Of a DNA stretch of 64,000 nt, positions 1 through 9,930 are shown in pieces. Position 1 is the stretch's first letter, and each line of letters starts with the position of its first letter. The notes beneath the pieces are model-generated. The model did not search any database and was not told where the DNA came from. It saw only the letters and a list, made by a program, of their open reading frames with translations. Source of the DNA: Cepaea nemoralis (taxonomy: Eukaryota > Mollusca > Gastropoda > Stylommatophora > Helicidae). Position numbers and translations under genes: made by a program. The stretch spans positions 62,001 through 126,000 of the forward strand of contig JACEFZ010025839.1 of assembly GCA_014155875.1 (NCBI GenBank), written 5' to 3'.

Positions 1-855
1 TCTCTAAGAATATATCTCCATCCCAATGGAACACGTCGAATAACCCTGCCTCTCAAGGCTACTAAAATATCGTCCCACACGACAGGTATACTAGCCTCTC
101 TCTAGGCCCGACTCAAAGTAACCCACTATGGGTCTCGAATTCCACTCACTATCCCTGGAACCCACAGTGCGGAGTTATCTTCCAAACTCCGTCACAATTC
201 TTCACTTTCTCAGACCACGACCTTCTCCTGGTCCGGTCTAGACTCAACTCCCTCTCAGCTCGGAGTTTAAACCTCAACTGTCCCCCGTCAGTCTTTGTCC
301 CTCTCTTCTCAACAATTCCATCCCCCACAATGCCTCACACACAACACACAACCTCACTGCTCCAACTGTCTGCCCCTTCTTGCAGCCCCTCTCCCTTACC
401 GTTTATCTCCTTATATTCTCTTTCCGGTGAATGCCCTTTCACCTCTTGAACTGTTTATATTGTACGGCCACTCACCTTAATGCCACTAAACACAGGCATG
501 TGACAGCGATATTGAAATCTTAGCCGTTGTGATCGATGGAATTTGTGAACATCTTGAAGTATTGATTATGTTACAAAATGAGAGTGTAATGGTACAAGCG
601 AGAATTGAAGACTACAAAGATCGGGTACTTGCGTCCAACCTCTAATATAAAATAAGGGTGTCTTTCACGTGATCTCACAACTATAGAATAAGGATAGAAT
701 TCGTATCAGTTCATTGTAATAGCACCAGTTCAGACATATATATTAATCAATGAGAGGTCAAATATAAATCACACAAACACATCTGACCATAATGCTGGGA
801 CTAAGATATTGCAAACATTTATAGGCATTATTGGTTAGCTCCACTGTGTTATAAG
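1..855. other. No recognisable gene
   Basis: This stretch holds no frame that I recognise. The first ~480 bases are pyrimidine-rich on the + strand, and a 61-codon frame there is compositional. I see no tandem repeat or terminal inverted repeat. Confidence 0.5.
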
Positions 856-1089
856 TTGTAAAAATCAAAAGGATCGACTTCATTGCACAGTATTATCCTA
901 CAAGGCTTAGTCTCTTTCAAAAGATCGGCCTGCCGAAAGTATCACACAAAGCACGAGCTCTGTAGCTTTAGCGACGACCCCCAGGAGTGTCGGAGAAAAT
1001 TACACTCGTGATCTGAACGGCTTAGCCCGCAATCGAACCAACAACCTTCGCAGCACGAGGTAAGCGGTATGCTAACTGAGACCTCCCTG
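856..1089 (-). mobile_element. tRNA-derived SINE, family A, copy 1 (diverged)
   Basis: Read on the minus strand, the element opens near 1089 with a tRNA-like head. A B-box-like GGTTCGATTGCGGGC stretch lies near 1030. The body then shares a series of words with two other copies at 38791-39000 and 46914-47155: a GTCGTC block, GAGCTCGTGCTTTGTG, GAGACTAAGCC, and the terminal GTGCAATGAAGTCGA. This is the most diverged of the three. SINEs are short Pol III-transcribed retroelements moved by LINE machinery; this copy is surely inactive. Confidence 0.75.
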
Positions 1090-1224
1090 TGTTTTATAAG
1101 TAATAAACATAAGCACCAGTTGTTGGGGAACCCTTAGAGGCCATTGACATCGCAGAATATTCCATAGTTGCGATTTCAGATGAATGATAGACTAGGCTAG
1201 CGAAGACACCGTTTTATGGTTTCC

Positions 1225-1340
1225 AGCTGGCCTTGTGTCGAGGTACACTTGTCTCCAAAGCAAAGCTTTGATGCCATTTGAAGGTGGCAGGTTCGACTCT
1301 CAGTGTAGTCACTACAGAGTTCAATATTCAAATCATTTAG
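1225..1340 (+). mobile_element. Possible tRNA-like SINE fragment
   Basis: GGCAGGTTCGACTCTCAG near 1288 resembles a Pol III B box. An A-box-like CCTTGTGTCGAGGTAC stretch lies about 55 bases upstream. No sister copy was found, so this is tentative. Confidence 0.3.
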
Positions 1341-1440
1341 TGTGTCCTCTTAACTCTATTTCTTTTATCTAATCTAATGAGTGCCAATCAATACATGAGA
1401 ATGTATTTCTCGTACTACTTCAATGGCCTCAAGTGTTGCC

Positions 1441-2193
1441 CCTATCTTGCATGTAGGAGCGAGGATGGTGTTATTAAGTGGATTTCTATAACTGACATCA
1501 GTGTAACTATCTTGCATGTACGATTGAGGATAAAATTATTACGTGGATTTCTATAACTGACATCAGTGTAACTATCTTGCATGTACGAGTGAGGATGGGG
1601 TTATTAAGTGGATTTCTATAACTGACATCAGTGTAACTATCTTGCATGTACCATTGAGGATAAAATTATTAAGTGGATTTCTATAACTGACATCAGTGTA
1701 ACTATCTTGCATGTAGGAGCGAGGATGGGGTTATTAAGTGGATTTCTATAACTGACATCAGTGTAACTATCTTGCATGTACGATTGAGGATAAAATTATT
1801 ATGTGGATTTCTATAATTGATATCAGTGTAACTATGTTGCATGTACGAGTAAGGATGGGGTTATGTGGATTTCTATAAGTGACATCACTGACATCAGTGT
1901 AACTATCACATAGTATAACACATTGACATCAGTGTAATTATCTTGCTTGTACGAGTGAGGAAGGAATTTTTATGTGGATTTCTATAACTGTCATCAGTGT
2001 AATTATCTTGCTTTTACGAGTGAGAATGGAATTATTATGTGGATTTCTATAAGTGATATCCAGTAAAACTTGCTTGTACGAGTGAGGATAGAATTATTAT
2101 GTGGATTTCTATAATTGACATCAGTGTAACTATCTTGCTTGTACGAGTGAGGATGGGGTTATTATGTGGATTTCTATAATTGGCATCAGTGTT
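1441..2193. repeat. 65-bp minisatellite, about 11 units
   Basis: The unit runs AAGTGGATTTCTATAACTGA, CATCAGTGTAACTATCTTGC, then ATGTACGAGTGAGGATGGGG and TTATT, giving 65 bases. Early units alternate between a GAGGATGGGGTTATT form and a GAGGATAAAATTATT form. This suggests a two-unit higher-order period of 130 bp. Units near 1860-1920 and 2040-2090 are shortened. No coding capacity is apparent. Confidence 0.92.
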
Positions 2194-2227
2194 GTTTAAG
2201 AATTACAACACTCCACACCCAATGGGA

Positions 2228-2412
2228 CGTTGGTTGGTTGGTTGGTTGGTTGGTTGATTGTTTATTGATTGATTGATTGATTCATTCATTCATTCATTCA
2301 TTCATTCATTCATTCATTCATTCGTAAGATGGTTGGTTGATTGAGTTATTGATTGATCGATCGATTGATCGATCGATTGATCGATTGATTGATTGATTGA
2401 TTGATTGATTCG
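2228..2412. repeat. Compound tetranucleotide microsatellite
   Basis: Successive blocks of GGTT, GATT, CATT (about ten copies, 2282-2322) and mixed GATT/GATC units follow one another. Neighbouring blocks differ by single substitutions, as expected when variant units spread by slippage. Confidence 0.92.
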
Positions 2413-3182
2413 TTGGTTCGTTAGTTGATTGCCTGGCTAACTGGCTAGATGTTTTGTATTTAATTAATGCAATATAACACTAAGTCTTAAATCTTAAGCC
2501 TGACGCATTAGCAGTCAGACCATTTGAGTGCTGAGAATGGTTGACGTGATTCGGGGTGAGTTTAACATAGAGACTTTCTTCCAGACCTGATATAGAAGTA
2601 TCATATACACGAGGACTCGGTTGCAGATCTCTCCTTCCTCTCTCCAGGCTCAGATACTAACGGAGTGTGCAAGACTGGTACTGGGACTCCACATCTATGG
2701 AAGGGCATCGTAGGATGAGGTTAGATCATAACTCAGCACAAGACAAACGGCATGCCTGGATTATATCCAGGCTTGTAATGTGTCCTAAACGAGCTTTCAG
2801 AATTCCCTTTGTCAGCCGGCTTTGTGGCGAAGAGTTTGCATTATACTTTGACTTTCCCTGGTAATTCTTCCGGATCCATTTCATAGAGTTGAGCCTGCTT
2901 AACGGCTGCTTTTAAATCTCTTGTGTACAGGCACGGTACGGTGTACGTCTTTTATAGGTCGTTGTGTAATGGGCGTTAATTACCCTGCTTATTTTTTTTT
3001 TTTAAACTCCGCGGAAAGCGGTATCCTGGTTGTCCAGCTGGAACAAGTGATTGTTTCTCGCGAGCAGAAAATCTCTGCCTTTTCTCATTGTTTGTTCCTC
3101 ATTTGAGGGGACTGCAACACCTGTTATTCACCTAAAGGGGCAATGTTTCTACTTCGGCGTGCATTTATTTAAGGTTTGTGTC
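2413..3182. other. No recognisable gene
   Basis: There are two short open frames (61 and 65 codons) with no family features. A T-run lies at 2993-3003. I see no repeat structure. Confidence 0.5.
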
Positions 3183-3190
3183 CTCTAGAC

Positions 3191-3525
3191 TAGGTGTGGG
3201 GAACCATTTTTCTGCTAGGGCAATTTGGATATTTTTAACACCATTCGCGGGCCTTATAAAATTATCAACTTAAACAATTAGGGTGCCTATATTTTGTCAA
3301 AGGTTTGACTAACTCTCCCCTAATGTAATGATTGGAACTGCTTCTCATTGATGAAGTGTGTGGTGGTAACTGATATTTATTGTGTTTGTAAGGCTCCTTA
3401 GTTTATTGAATTTCGTTTTACACCCCCCCCCCCTTTTTTTTTCTTCTACGATTGCATTGGCAGGGCCAGATAAAAATATTTATCGGGTCCCATACTGCCC
3501 GCGGGCCGAATGTTCCTCGCCCTTG
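3191..3525. mobile_element. Non-autonomous hAT element A
   Basis: This 335-bp element begins TAGGTGTGGGGAACC and ends with the reverse complement of CAAGGGCGAGGAACA, an imperfect inverted repeat matching at 9 of 15 positions. GCGGGCC-type words lie inside both ends. It is flanked by identical 8-bp CTCTAGAC copies at 3183-3190 and 3526-3533. An 8-bp target duplication and AGGGGTTCC-like termini are hallmarks of the hAT superfamily. It holds no transposase frame, and a C-run/T-run lies at 3423-3444. Element B abuts it after one duplication. Confidence 0.72.
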
Positions 3526-3533
3526 CTCTAGAC

Positions 3534-3937
3534 CAGAGGTTCCCAAACCACGGCCCGCGGGCCACTTGTGGCCCGCCAGCTGTCAGAAAGTGGCACGCGA
3601 GGCCTCGAGCAGTCATTTTCCGCAATGACCGTTATAAAAAACAAGCAACGTTCCAGACTCACCGACAGTAACCTAGCTGCGCTTATGACTTTGGGCACGA
3701 CAGATTTGTGCCCAGACATTGATAAACTGGCATCTGAACTTAAGTAACTGGTTATGAAGAACAGTTACAATTGTAAATTAATTACATTAATAGCGATTTT
3801 CGAAACTTATTTAAAATTTAAGTTAAGAAAGGTAAGAATGATATTGCACGACTTTTATAATTTTGTAACGTTGTGGCCCGCTTAACTACCGAAAATAGTA
3901 GATATGGCCCTCTGCTTGAAAAGCTTGGGAACTACTG
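3534..3937. mobile_element. Non-autonomous hAT element B
   Basis: This 404-bp element begins CAGAGGTTCCCAAACCACGG and ends TTGGGAACTACTG, whose reverse complement is CAGTAGTTCCCAA. The terminal repeats therefore match over 11 of 13 bases. GGCCCGCGGGCC and TGTGGCCCGC words occur just inside the 5' end, and GTGGCCCGC and ATGGCCCTC near the 3' end. The 8 bases on each side, CTCTAGAC at 3526-3533 and 3938-3945, are identical. This fits a hAT deletion derivative mobilised in trans. A short minus-strand frame at 3528-3719 is incidental. Confidence 0.85.
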
Positions 3938-3945
3938 CTCTAGAC

Positions 3946-4477
3946 GATTCCATCCCAGGTAAGAAGCTCTATCTGCCCGTGGGTATGTTTTCTTTCCTAA
4001 ATTATTTTCCAGGACAGCGAACTTTCGGTCTAATATTTACGATTACCAATAGCCGTGGTATTCTTAACGTACATAACTTGCACACCCGATCTATTTTTCA
4101 CCCTTATCTGATAAGGTTAGGTATTGGATCATACTACCCAGGAGATAAGAGGCACGTGTGGTGTTAGTAGACGCCAGCGGTAAAAACCCCAACGCTATGC
4201 AAAAATCGAATCCGGTACCTTCTGAACCTGGGGCAGAGACGGTGACCTTTCAACCGCGGCTAGGCCTAACCACGGCTTGATAACGACAACCCTTATTAGA
4301 GACGACATCTGGCGTGATTGTTTATCCTGAATATAAATTGTTGGGTTGCAGCTCCAGAATGGAATACATCAGAGTTCTCAACCCTTAATTGGATGCCTTT
4401 GGATGTTTATTATTTTTGCGAAAATAATTAAGTTCGACGTGGTTGAAAGAATAAGTTAGCTTGCTCTTAAACTTCCG
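3946..4477 (-). other. No gene; weak tRNA-like remnant at 4195-4275
   Basis: On the minus strand, TAGCCGCGGTTGAAAGG near 4252 (A-box-like) is followed by GTACCGGATTCGATTTTTGC near 4200 (B-box-like). The spacing suits a tRNA-derived SINE head, but no sister copy was found. The rest is featureless. Confidence 0.35.
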
Positions 4478-4648
4478 GTACATTGATGGCGAGCTAGGCA
4501 GTTCTACTCCTACACCGGCATTCAGTAAGACTTGCACGTTGACTTGTCGTTGAGATAGCAATGAGAAAGTACTGAACGTAAATTGACTAAATAATGAATC
4601 TTGTGTTAGCCGTAACGTCCTGTAAAGGGTATGCAAAATTTCTTGTAG
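4478..4648 (+). mobile_element. SINE family B, copy 1 (3' part)
   Basis: The family core appears as GATAGCAATGAGAAAGTACTGAACG near 4553-4577, followed by the tail words AACGTCCTGTAAAGGGTATGCAAAA near 4613-4637. Both match copies at 34066-34308, 43245-43470, 56568-56755 and 59190-59375. The tRNA head is not recognisable here. Confidence 0.65.
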
Positions 4649-5504
4649 TTGTTAAGTTCTTTAATACTTTACAGGAAGGTAGAAATAAAACAGTAAATGA
4701 CTTCTTTACACAGCTTGAGGCGTGTTTGGTGTATGGTGCTAGCCTCAGATAGTGCAGGCCTGATAAGGCGCACTCACCTGGGACCCAAGAAAACATTCTT
4801 CTTATCATAATTTCCTCTTATAAGAAGTTCAAGCGTATAGTAATGCATTTACAACGTACAATACAATATTGTTCTTCACAACAGAAATTCGCCACAGCCG
4901 AGATCGCCTTAAGCGGTTTGCACTGTATTTATAAACCAGTAGACACTCGCTGCCTGTTGTGGTCAACATCACGCCTGTTGCCTTGACTCCCCATGACACT
5001 CTGGTACCTATGCTAGCCGGGGCCGACCTGAGAGCACATGACAATTTCAAAATGTTCACGTGCGTGAGGATTGAAACACGTGACCAAAAGGCCGGCAGGC
5101 AAACGTTCTAGCCAATGCCCAACCGCGACGTCCTTGCTTAACAATATAAAAGTAAAATAAACAAGTATACCAAAGTCCAGGATGATCTGAGATTGCTTGG
5201 ACGTCAATACACTTACCGATAAGTTAGATACTGCCAGTGAAACTAAATGCGATAGTGATAATTTCCCTTTTTAACAGCTAAACGTCATAACTTCGACACC
5301 CGAGCAAGGCGTTTCGCTATGAGAGGGAAAGCCATGTCAACTATGTCTCCGTGCATTGAGGCCTAGGAAATGTGACGGCCTGATCTCATCACGACTCATA
5401 GCTGATTGCTGCTTTGGGACAAAGTTAAAGTGAAATTGAAAAGTCACAGCAACTTTTACTGGAGTCTGTACACAGAATACTTAAGCACACCTTATATTAA
5501 TGCA
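4649..5504 (-). other. No gene; tRNA-like remnant at 5045-5120
   Basis: On the minus strand, TTGGGCATTGGCTAGAACG (A-box-like) and GGTCACGTGTTTCAATCCTC (B-box-like) are spaced as in a tRNA-derived SINE head. I cannot place it in family A, B or C. Several short open frames around it are not recognisable. Confidence 0.35.
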
Positions 5505-5725
5505 GCTGGCGTTATGGGTTAAGCGATAGTGAAACTGCGTTTCCAATTCCATGTCATACCGAGTATTGGGTTCAAAAGCAGCCACTGGCGGTTTGGAAGC
5601 AGACCGTTTTGCGTCGTTTTCGATTGTATGAGGCGTCGGTCGTTCAGAAAGCAATATCAAACTGCTGAACTAACAATTGCCTAGTAAATCGCACACATCT
5701 AATAAATGTTTGACTTTTATTGTTC
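5505..5725 (+). mobile_element. SINE family B, copy 2
   Basis: It contains a degenerate B-box region (TATTGGGTTCAAAAGCAG), GGTTTGGAAGCAGACCG near 5590, and the core TTCAGAAAGCAATATCAAAC near 5643. These occur in the same order as in the copy at 34066-34308. Confidence 0.72.
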
Positions 5726-6194
5726 GGTAAACGTATGCAACTAACAAACTACATTAATTGCCTTTGTTGTTTCTTTAACAGTAATTAAAGAGAACAGAAT
5801 ATTTTATATTCACAAACCACAAAATAGACGTCTAAGTCAATCGGCTAGCCACAGAATGTCTGCAAACACAGAAACATCTAACGCTGATCATGAATAAACT
5901 ACACACAACACGGCAAAAGACTTCCGTGTGTTTAGTAACAAGCATGAAGTTCTGTGTATCTGGGACGCAGCCGACAACTGTATACTAGAATGTTCTACTT
6001 CCCTTATCAACACACCCCGACCACTTAACGATAATATTTACAAGCAGACTGTGAACCTTGGTTACTCACAGGCATGTTACGCATGCTCATACGTTGATAA
6101 ACTGGCACTACACAACGTATACTCTTCTTTGCGTTGTTATTCGGCATCAACAACTGTAAACATGCTCTCGTAAACAGCTGCACCCACATATTCT
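5726..6194. other. No recognisable gene
   Basis: An 81-codon frame at 5928-6173 has no family features, and neither does the surrounding AT-rich sequence. Confidence 0.45.
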
Positions 6195-6330
6195 CTTGGG
6201 ATTAGCCGAGTTGGTGAAGTAGCTAACATGTTTCCCCCGTCATTCCGGTGGCTATTTGTTCGAATTCCCATCAAGACAGGGATTTATTTTGTTAAATTTT
6301 TTGGGCTACCGTTTAGACTCATCACTAAAT
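6195..6330 (+). mobile_element. tRNA-derived SINE, family C, copy 1
   Basis: TTAGCCGAGTTGGTGAAGTAGC (A-box-like) begins near 6201. TTTGTTCGAATTCCCATCAA (B box) begins near 6255 and is followed by GGGATTTATTTTGTTAAATT. The tail words ATCAAG and TTTGTTAAATT recur at the same distance from the head in the copy at 63880-64000. Confidence 0.5.
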
Positions 6331-6548
6331 GTGTACCAGGCGGTCGGTGTGATACTGAATACTTCAATCATCGAGAGCCGACACTCTATGAAAATATGGA
6401 GTTAGCACTTTATACCCAGTTCACCTCAAGACAATGGCATTTCAGTTTATTTTCCGAGCATATACTTATTTAATTATCATCCTTTCGAAACACAACACCA
6501 TATTCTCACAACAGAGACAAATGCACACTTAAGTAAACACAGAAAGAT

Positions 6549-8655
6549 AATATCATAAACACTGCTACATACGCTCATACACAGACCTCCATGATCACAT
6601 AAACACAGCTAGATACGTTCATATACACACCTACATGATGACATAAGCACAGCTGTATACGCTCATACCTACAATTACATGATCACATAAACACAGTTGT
6701 ATACGCTCATACCTACAATTACATGATCACATGGACACAGTTGTATACGCTCATACCTACAATACACAATTACATGATCACATAAACACAGCTGTATACG
6801 CTCATACCTACAATTACATGATCACATGGACACAGCTGTATACGCTCATACATACACCTTCATAATAACATAAACACAGTTGTATACGCTCATACCTACA
6901 ATATACAATTACATGATCACATAAACACAGTTGTATACGCTCATACCTACAATATACAATTACATGATAACATAAACACAGTTGTATACGCTCATACCTA
7001 CAATATACAATTACATGATCACATAAACACAGTTGTATACGCTCATACCTACAATTACATGATCACATAAACACAGTTGTATACGCTCATACCTACAATA
7101 TACAATTACATGATCACATAAACACAGCTGTATACGCTCATACCTACAATATACAATTACATGATCACATAAACACAGTTGTATGCGCTCATACCTACAA
7201 TATACAATTACATGATCACATAACACAGCTGTATACGCTCATACCTACAATATACAATTACATGATCACATGGACACAGTTGTATACGCTCATACCTACA
7301 ATATACAATTACATGATCACATAAACACAGTTGTATACGCTCATACCTACAATATACAATTACATGATCACATAAACACAGTTGTATACGCTCATACCTA
7401 CAATTACATGATCACATAAACACAGTTGTATACGCTCATACCTACAATTACATGATCACATAAACACAGTTGTATACGCTCATACCTACAATATACAATT
7501 ACATGATCACATAAACACAGTTGTATACGCTCATACCTACAATATACAATTACATGATCACATGGACACAGTTGTATACGCTCATACCTACACCTTCATG
7601 ATGACATAAACACAGTTGTATACGCTCATACCTACAATATACAATTACATGATCACATAAACACAGCTGTATACGCTCATACCTACAATTACATGATCAC
7701 ATGGACACAGCTGTATACGCTCATACATACACCTTCATAATAACATAAACACAGTTGTATACGCTCATACCTACAATATACAATTACATGATCACATAAA
7801 CACAGTTGTATACGCTCATACCTACAATTACATGATCACATAAACACAGTTGTATACGCTCATACCTACAATTACATGATCACATAAACACAGTTGTATA
7901 CGCTCATACCTACAATTACATGATCACATAAACACAGTTGTATACGCTCATACCTACAATATACAATTACATGATCACATGGACACAGCTGTATACGCTC
8001 ATACATACACCTTCATAATAACATAAACACAGTTGTATACGCTCATACCTACAATATACAATTACATGATCACATGGACACAGCTGTATACGCTCATACA
8101 TACACCTTCATAATAACATAAACACAGTTGTATACGCTCATACCTACAATATACAATTACATGATCACATAAACACAGTTGTATACGCTCATACCTACAA
8201 TTACATGATCACATAAACACAGTTGTATACGCTCATACCTACAATATACAATTACATGATCACATGGACACAGCTGTATACGCTCATACATACACCTTCA
8301 TGATGACATAAACACAGTTGTATACGCTCATACCTACAATTACATGATCACATGGACACAGTTGTATACGATCATACATACAATATACAATTACATGATC
8401 ACATAAACACAGCTGTATACGCTCATGCATACACGTACATCATCACATAAACACAGCTAGATACGTTCATATACACACCTACATGATCACATAAACACAG
8501 CTAGATACGTTCATATACACACCTACATGATCACATAAACATAGCTACATACGCTCCTATGCATCTACATGATCACATAAACATAGCTAGACACTATCAC
8601 ACCCACAATTCCATGATCACATAAACACAGTTACATACTCTCATACAAACAACTA
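6549..8655. repeat. Satellite block, left subfamily (44/51-bp units)
   Basis: About 44 tandem units read CATAAACACAGTTGTATACG, CTCATACCTACAATTACATG, ATCA. The basic unit is 44 bp. Many units are 51 bp because 7 bases are repeated in the CCTACAATATACAATTACATG region. GTTGTATACG and GCTGTATACG variants, and ACATGGACACAG in place of ACATAAACACAG, mark subgroups. A further form with CATACACCTTCATAATAAC recurs at 6860, 7727, 8007 and 8105. Every unit has the same two-half structure as the array after 9931, with a TGATCA palindrome in the linker. Edge units near 6550-6650 and 8420-8655 are more diverged, as expected at array borders. Confidence 0.95.
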
Positions 8656-8657
8656 TA

Positions 8658-9928
8658 AGGGGCGTTAATTTGAAATCCGTTTGATTACCGCACCACGCGT
8701 AATTGCGTACGTTGAACATGATCATGTCATAGTCATGTGATAAGTACTGACCAATGAATAAAAGAGCATGTGCTTATAGTCCCATGATGCATAGGTTCTG
8801 TTTCTGATCGCTGAGAAAATTGCCGGGTTGATCCAAAATCCGTCCAACGAAGCTCAAAGAGCGGTGATTCAGTTTCTTTCATTTGAAGGATGTCGAACAG
8901 TGGACATTCATCGAAGAATGCAGGCAGCGTACGGTAACAAATGTGTGTCGAAGCCAACAGTGACAGACTGGGCACGAATGTTTCGGAAAGAACGTCAGTT
9001 CACTAAAGATCTTCGACGGCCGGGTCAAGCGTATATTGTTGCAACAGACATAAAAAACCATCGCCAAAATTGATGCAGCAGTACAGATGAACCGGTGTCG
9101 AAGCATGTGTGTTCACAGTGGGTACCACGGATGTTGACCGACCACCAAAACGAGGTACGCATGGGATGGTGTTTGAACCACTTGCCGCGTTACAGAATGG
9201 AGGGTGATGCATTTCTCTTCCGCATAGTGGCAAGCGATGAGTCATGATGTCACCACTTTGAGCCGAGCAGTAAAAGAGAAAGCATGCAATGGAAGCATGC
9301 TGGATCACAAAAGGCCAAAAAATTCAAGTTACAGGTTTCCGATGGTAAGATTTTGCTGAACGCATTGTTTGACAATGAAGAGCTATTGTCGACCGACGTT
9401 AAAGAACCTGGTGTCACCATCAACTCTACCCACCACTTGCAAACACTAGACAAGCAGCAAAAAGTCATCAAGAATAAACGACCCGCATGCTTTCTCGCGG
9501 TGTGATTTTGTTGCACGATAATGCTCGTCCGCATGTCGCAAAGATTGTGCAGGAAGCATTAGCAAGGAAGAAGTGCGAAATTCTGCAACATCCAGCCTTT
9601 AGTCCTGATTTGTCACCATGAGATTTTCATTTGTTCGGACCTCTAAAAAAAGCTGTCAAGGGACAACGATTTCACACAGATGCAGACGTAATGAACGCGG
9701 TAAACACTTGGTTCAGTTAGCAACAACAATTCGTTTTTCGCAGACGGCATTCGCCGCCTACCTAGGCAATGGGATGCTTGCCTGAATGCCTACGGCGACT
9801 TCTTCTAGCCAACCCATGGTGCATAATTCATTCGAAATGGATGCATTGTTTAATTCTACCACACCTGTTAATGTCTCTTTCATGCTTTTGTAATAAATCC
9901 ATTGGAACGGGTATCAAATGAACATCCT
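8658..9928 (+). mobile_element. mariner-type transposon with TIRs and TA duplication
   Basis: The element is ~1.27 kb, the usual mariner size. Its ends form an imperfect inverted repeat: the left end AGGGGCGTTAATTTGAAATC matches the reverse complement of the right end, AGGATGTTCATTTGATACCC, allowing a one-base gap. The dinucleotide TA at 8656-8657 and at 9929-9930 is the target duplication. The insertion split a satellite unit: the left flank ends in CATACAAACAACTA, and the right flank resumes with TAATAGTTACATTAACACAG. A broken transposase gene fills the middle. The mariner marks the exact boundary between the 44/51-bp and 45-bp satellite subfamilies. Confidence 0.92.
8828..9720 (+). pseudogene. 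mariner DD34D transposase, decayed
   Basis: Transposases of this family cut and paste their own element at TA sites, using an N-terminal paired helix-turn-helix DNA-binding region and a DD34D catalytic core. Here the N-terminal helices (SNEAQRAVIQFLSFEG, then CVSKPTVTDWARMF) lie at 8840-8980. WVPRML-like sequence follows near 9120. The first catalytic Asp is in VASDES near 9230-9247. The second is in LHDNARPH near 9512-9535, and the third in the SPDLSP-DFHLFGPLKK block near 9600-9650. The last two are 34 residues apart. It is broken: a TGA at 9245 replaces the Trp after DES, another TGA near 9619 sits just before the third Asp, and frames shift near 9056 and 9490. Sequence between the DNA-binding and catalytic parts is short. 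The copy is dead. Confidence 0.92.
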
Positions 9929-9930
9929 TA

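Larger units (their letters stand above)
3183..3945. repeat. Triple CTCTAGAC target-site duplication around two hAT elements
   Basis: The octamer CTCTAGAC occurs at 3183-3190, 3526-3533 and 3938-3945, exactly at the element borders. It fits the nTnnnnAn and nnnTAnnn preferences described for hAT insertion. One element apparently inserted first and the second then used a flanking copy of the duplicated site. Confidence 0.85.

Noticed and set aside
2282..2322. (CATT)n as a retrotransposon tail, like the one at 40270
   Set aside because: No retrotransposon sequence adjoins it; it lies among other tetranucleotide runs.
4385..5207. Cluster of minus-strand frames of 64-83 codons as small genes
   Set aside because: They overlap one another and a SINE B copy, and show no conserved motif.
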